Assembly: GCA_002369325.1 (NCBI GenBank)
Contig: DFDU01000029.1
Coordinates: forward strand, 3,673 to 21,057
DNA from: Lachnospiraceae bacterium UBA3820
GTDB taxonomy: Bacteria; Bacillota; Clostridia; Lachnospirales; Lachnospiraceae
DNA: 17,385 nucleotides
Direction of reading: 5' to 3'
Each line of letters opens with the position of its first letter. Within the stretch, counting starts at the first letter, position 1. Under the pieces are notes generated by a model. It did no database searches. It was not told the DNA's origin and saw only the letters and a program-made list of their open reading frames with translations. Below are positions 14,265 to 17,385 of this stretch, one piece after another. Both the position numbers and the translations under genes were made by a program.

Positions 14265-14275
14265 TGTGTTATAAT
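14265..14275 (+). promoter_or_regulatory. Extended -10 promoter for the YbjQ-like gene
   Basis: TGTGTTATAAT contains TATAAT (14270-14275) with a TGn extension. The -35 region (TTTATA-like, 14248-14253) is poor. Initiation would be near 14282, with AGGAGGT at 14302-14308 before the start codon. Confidence 0.65.
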
Positions 14276-14314
14276 TTCATGAGGATTTTTTAAATCATTT
14301 TAGGAGGTTTACAA

Positions 14315-15412
14315 ATGGGTAATATTTTAGTTTCTACAGGTTCGGTTATTGAGGGGTATGAAATCGTTGAATATCTTGGATTTGTCAGCGGAGAAACCGT
14401 ATTAGGTTCTAATTTCTTGAAAGGCTTCGTGGCAGGCGTTACCGAGACTTCGGATTCTGAGAGTGAGAAACTTACAGCAAATTTAGAGCAGGTTAACGGA
14501 ATTGCTCTTGAAAAACTAAAAAAGGTTGCTGAAAAAAAGGGCGCAGATGCCATAGTAGGACTTCAACTTAATTATACACAGTTCGCAAACTATTCTGTTG
14601 GAACGATTGCTTCGGGTACAGCCGTTAAGCTTGTCAAGAAGGAGTCGACAGAACAGATTATTACGAAAGATCTTTATGTAACAAACTATTATAACAGGCT
14701 TGTACCGAGACCGGTTAAGGTTATACTCAGCGGTACGAATAAATCAGTCAAGATTGCAACATGGTTTTATAATTACAATATGGATGATATCAAGGCCATA
14801 AGGGCAGATGTAGAGCTGACAAATCTTTATGAAGAAAAACTCCTGTTAAAGGATATGGATTTTGTATTTGAAAAAGGAAATATTACTCAAATAGAATCAA
14901 ATGAAATTGATTGCAAGCTTCCTGCCAAGGACATACTTTTGATAAAGGATTCAAAGGTTACCATTTCAAAATATGTAACCAGCAGAGGCGTATTTGCATG
15001 TAATGATTTACCTATAAATGTTACAATGCCTATGCACAGGCTTGTTGCTCTCAAGGAAAAGAGGGGTATTGATGCCGTTGAGAAATATAAGACTGACGGT
15101 ATGGTTTGGACATGTAACTGCGGTTATGTAAATGAAGCAGGTGCAGATGAGTGCGTTATTTGTGCTCGTAAACAGGAAGATTTAAAGAGTAATGCTAAAT
15201 TTAATCCTGATGAAATGATTGCAAAGATGCAGACTAAAGAATATGTAATTGAGATTAAAGATGTTCTTATGGAATACATAAAAGAGATTGACAACGAATA
15301 CAGGATGGAACTCCTTGAAATTATGGAATCGGGATTACAGTATGAGAAGACCAGAGGAAATATGAAGGATACAGTAATTGAAAAGGTAGAAAAGGTCTTT
15401 GAAGGACATTAA
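14315..15412 (+). CDS. YbjQ-like domain protein with a RanBP2-type zinc ribbon
   Basis: 365 residues, predicted cytosolic with no signal or membrane helix. Residues 1-108 match the YbjQ/UPF0145 (heavy-metal-binding-like) family: VEYLGFVSGETVLGSNFLKGF, then GIALEKLKKVAEKKGADAIVGLQLNY and ASGTAVKL. A middle beta-rich domain (about 118-250) is not recognised. A compact zinc ribbon follows with W265, C267-x-C269, N273 and C280-x2-C283, the RanBP2-like W-C-C-N-C-C pattern. A charged helical tail (about 297-365) ends the protein. AGGAGGT (14302-14308) lies 6 nt before ATG. The next gene begins 26 nt after its stop, so the two probably work together. Biochemical role unknown. Confidence 0.82.
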   Translation: MGNILVSTGSVIEGYEIVEYLGFVSGETVLGSNFLKGFVAGVTETSDSESEKLTANLEQVNGIALEKLKKVAEKKGADAIVGLQLNYTQFANYSVGTIASGTAVKLVKKESTEQIITKDLYVTNYYNRLVPRPVKVILSGTNKSVKIATWFYNYNMDDIKAIRADVELTNLYEEKLLLKDMDFVFEKGNITQIESNEIDCKLPAKDILLIKDSKVTISKYVTSRGVFACNDLPINVTMPMHRLVALKEKRGIDAVEKYKTDGMVWTCNCGYVNEAGADECVICARKQEDLKSNAKFNPDEMIAKMQTKEYVIEIKDVLMEYIKEIDNEYRMELLEIMESGLQYEKTRGNMKDTVIEKVEKVFEGH

Positions 15413-15438
15413 ATATATTTTATTTTAGAGGTGGCACT

Positions 15439-17385
15439 ATGGGTTCCGGGCTTAGCATGGCTAGTGTAAACAAAATTAAAGAGTTAGCTAATCAAAGAGA
15501 ATACAGCCTTGCGTTGGATATTATTGACAGTCAGGATTTGTCAAAATCACTTAATCCTCAATTTCTGAGGCTGTGTGGGGAGATATTTATCAAATCAAAA
15601 AGATATATTGATGCAAGAAAAAGCTTGGTTATGGCGCATAAAATTGCTCCTGAAGCAAAAAGAATTATATTTGATTTGATTGATCTTTATACCAAGATGG
15701 GGTATAAGGAATTGGCAGAAAAATACTACAATATTTATATGTATGATGCCGAAAAAGACAGCCTTGATACAAAGCAGACCAAGTATCTTTTCGAAAAATA
15801 CAATAATAAGCCGGTCGAACAAATCAGAGATTATATTATTCCTTATTATGTTGATAATATGGATTATGATTGGAGCTTTGAAGCATATCTCCTGCTTAAA
15901 ATCCTTGGCGATGAAGATGATGAGGGTCTTTTGAAATCTTTGGTTGAAGAGTATAATGCTACATTTAAAAACAGTGATAATTGTAAAATCATGGATTCCG
16001 TTAATGATGACAGGTTAATTGCGGAAAGTAAATTCTATAACTTCAATAAGGAAGTTTTGGTAGATGATGATATTACTCAAAAAGAAATAAGGCGAGAGGA
16101 AGCTAAACAACTTAATGTCGATGAGGAAAGAATTGATCCGAATGCTGCCGAAATAATTGAAGTTGTAGACGAAGAGGAAAAACAGTCTAAGGGCTTTTTC
16201 AGGAAGAAACGTAACAATGCAGATGCTGAAGAGACGGATTCGGAAGAAAAAGTTTCAAATAATAATCTTTCAGATGAAAATAATCTTTCAAATGAAAATA
16301 TTCTTTCAGATGAAAATAATGTCTCTGATGATTCCAGAGATGAAAATGATGGAAGTGCGGAAAAACCTAGGCTTAAATCGTTCTTTAAGAAGGTATTTTC
16401 AAAGAAGAAGTCTGATGATACAGATGATTCTTTGATTGATGATGCCGCAAAATCTGAAGAGAGTATGGAAACGACACCTGAAAAAGAGACTGAAGAAAAT
16501 AAAGAAAACGAAGACGTTAAAGAAACGGAAGAGACTGCACAAGAGGACGTATCAAAAGATAATAATCCGGATTCTGAAGAGAAACAGGATGAAATCGTTT
16601 ACGAAGAAGCGAAGCCTTCGAAGGATTCGACTGATGACAGTCCGGAAAATGTTAACGTTTCGGAGGAGACTGAAGAGTCTGCCATTGTTGAAGTTAATAA
16701 AGAACATCAGATTGATGATGTAAATAATAAAGATATAGGAGTAAAAAAACTTGTTATGCAGGGAAGCGAAAACCGCTTAATTGATGATGATTTTTCCGAT
16801 GAAGAATTTGATGATTTTTCCGATGAAGAATTTGATGATTTTGCTGCCGAATCGGATACGATTGATGATCTTATAAAAAAGGAAAATGACTTGTCCGAAA
16901 GAGAATTCGATGTGAGTGATACAGCTGATAGCTCGGAAGAAAAACACCAAAACGATAATCACGGGATTTTATTTGAAGAAGTCGAGATTGATTTTGATGA
17001 TGATGAGGAAGAGTTGGAAACAGATGATTTCTCTGATACACGTTCCGACGGATTCGGTGAGATGGAAATTGAAGATGTTGAAAATGATGACTCCGAATTG
17101 AATGAAGAAGAGTCGGATGATGAATCTGAGCTTTATGAATCGGAAGAGGTTTTGGTCGGTGAGATTGATGAGGACGATGATGAACCAGTAGAAGAGTCTG
17201 AAATCGAGAATCGTGAAGCCGAAGAAGCAAAGGAAGAATTTGCAGAAGAAGCTGAAGCCGAAGAAGCAGAGGAAGAATTTACTGAAGAAGCTGAAGCCGA
17301 AGAAGCAGAGGAAGAATTTACTGAAGAAGCTGAAGCCGAAGAAGCAGAGGAAGAATTCATAGAAGAAGCTGAAGCCGAAGAAGCA
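15439..17385 (+). CDS. TPR-like protein with a long acidic, repeat-rich tail; incomplete at the right edge
   Basis: An uninterrupted frame of 649 codons runs from ATG 15439 to the window end without a stop. GAGGTGG (15428-15434) lies just upstream. The first ~190 residues are helical and TPR-like: NKIKELANQREYSLALDII, then FLRLCGEIFIKSKRYIDARKSL and the following helices. From about residue 210 the protein is dominated by Glu, Asp and Ser, interrupted by two short basic/aromatic patches: GFFRKKR (about 252-258) and RLKSFFKKVFSKKK (about 313-326). The tail includes 6-, 8- and 13-residue tandem repeats and is surely disordered. No membrane segment is seen. It lies 26 nt after the YbjQ-like gene, so cotranscription is likely. 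I do not recognise the family; a scaffold or charge-based binding role is only a guess. Confidence 0.85.
   Translation, partial: MGSGLSMASVNKIKELANQREYSLALDIIDSQDLSKSLNPQFLRLCGEIFIKSKRYIDARKSLVMAHKIAPEAKRIIFDLIDLYTKMGYKELAEKYYNIYMYDAEKDSLDTKQTKYLFEKYNNKPVEQIRDYIIPYYVDNMDYDWSFEAYLLLKILGDEDDEGLLKSLVEEYNATFKNSDNCKIMDSVNDDRLIAESKFYNFNKEVLVDDDITQKEIRREEAKQLNVDEERIDPNAAEIIEVVDEEEKQSKGFFRKKRNNADAEETDSEEKVSNNNLSDENNLSNENILSDENNVSDDSRDENDGSAEKPRLKSFFKKVFSKKKSDDTDDSLIDDAAKSEESMETTPEKETEENKENEDVKETEETAQEDVSKDNNPDSEEKQDEIVYEEAKPSKDSTDDSPENVNVSEETEESAIVEVNKEHQIDDVNNKDIGVKKLVMQGSENRLIDDDFSDEEFDDFSDEEFDDFAAESDTIDDLIKKENDLSEREFDVSDTADSSEEKHQNDNHGILFEEVEIDFDDDEEELETDDFSDTRSDGFGEMEIEDVENDDSELNEEESDDESELYESEEVLVGEIDEDDDEPVEESEIENREAEEAKEEFAEEAEAEEAEEEFTEEAEAEEAEEEFTEEAEAEEAEEEFIEEAEAEEA
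16261..16332 (+). repeat. 18-bp in-frame tandem repeat (NNLSDE), four units
   Basis: Units at 16261-16278, 16279-16296, 16297-16314 and 16315-16332 encode NNLSDE, NNLSNE, NILSDE and NNVSDD. The last unit is the most diverged at base level. Confidence 0.8.
16786..16842 (+). repeat. 24-bp in-frame tandem repeat (DDFSDEEF)
   Basis: Two base-identical 24-bp units (16786-16809 and 16810-16833) encode DDFSDEEF, followed by a partial DDF (16834-16842). Identity at synonymous positions points to a recent duplication. Confidence 0.88.
17215..17385 (+). repeat. 39-bp in-frame tandem repeat (EAEEAEEEFTEEA), continuing past the edge
   Basis: Units begin at 17215, 17254, 17293 and 17332, with a fifth starting at 17371 and cut by the window end. 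Units 2 and 3 are base-identical. Units 1 and 4 differ at a few positions (AKEEFAEEA and EEEFIEEA forms). The total copy number cannot be known from this window. Confidence 0.92.

Noticed and set aside
15595..16962. Several Lys/Ile/Met-rich or mixed frames overlapping the acidic-tail gene
   Set aside because: They are other-frame shadows of the uninterrupted frame from 15439, which has a ribosome binding site and a continuous protein-like N-terminus.
17133..17360. A Ser/Ala-rich open frame on the minus strand
   Set aside because: It is the antisense image of the Glu/Ala repeat of the plus-strand gene, with no independent ribosome binding site.
17215..17385. The 39-bp repeats as a CRISPR array
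   Set aside because: The units are directly adjacent with no spacers, are in frame with a coding sequence, and no cas gene is present.

Overview
The window looks like chromosome from a low-GC Gram-positive anaerobe, most likely of the class Clostridia (Lachnospiraceae-like). The reasons are AT-rich intergenic DNA, strong AGGAGG-type ribosome binding sites, an electron-bifurcating Nfn pair, QueH in place of QueG, a phi3T/Bacillus-type ThyA and a sortase-anchored SpaA-type surface protein. Family assignments come from recognised motifs only; no database search was run.

Layout. (1) 1-94: the 3' part of a CAT-anticodon tRNA (probably Met) and a clean intrinsic terminator. (2) 149-4231, plus strand: a promoter, then ispF (isoprenoid precursor synthesis, with an unusual Cys-bearing tail), a large membrane protein combining zinc ribbon, transmembrane helix, vWA domain and C-type lectin-like domain, and a membrane-anchored GH3 beta-N-acetylhexosaminidase. 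The last two probably act outside the membrane, at the wall. (3) 4277-7146, plus strand: an extended -10 promoter and structured leader, nfnA-nfnB (NADH/ferredoxin:NADP+ transhydrogenase), a small two-helix membrane protein and a terminator. (4) 7162-10482, minus strand: a 1106-residue sortase-anchored surface protein with a thioester-domain-like head and about five SpaA/Cna-B modules. Divergent from it is a small four-helix membrane protein (CmpB/type IV ABC-like). (5) 11092-12072: a 77-residue basic protein of unknown function (minus) and queH (plus), separated by face-to-face promoters around a perfect dyad. (6) 12132-14217: a tandem-HTH XRE regulator (minus), divergent from thyA-folA (plus), with a perfect 17-bp dyad beside the thyA ribosome binding site. 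(7) 14265-17385: an extended -10 promoter, a YbjQ-like/RanBP2-zinc-ribbon protein, and a TPR-like protein with a very long acidic, repeat-rich tail that runs off the right edge.

How the genes fit together: thyA and folA form the usual dTMP synthesis/dihydrofolate recycling pair and may be controlled by the adjacent XRE protein. NfnAB would supply NADPH from NADH and reduced ferredoxin. The surface proteins (vWA-lectin, GH3, SpaA) suggest host- or wall-associated interactions. There is no CRISPR array, insertion sequence, phage module or obvious defence system. The points most worth a second look are the vWA-CTLD protein, the thioester-like domain that appears to lack its Gln, the overlapping promoter/dyad regions, and the YbjQ/acidic-tail pair. 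No stretch above 300 bases lacks a gene.
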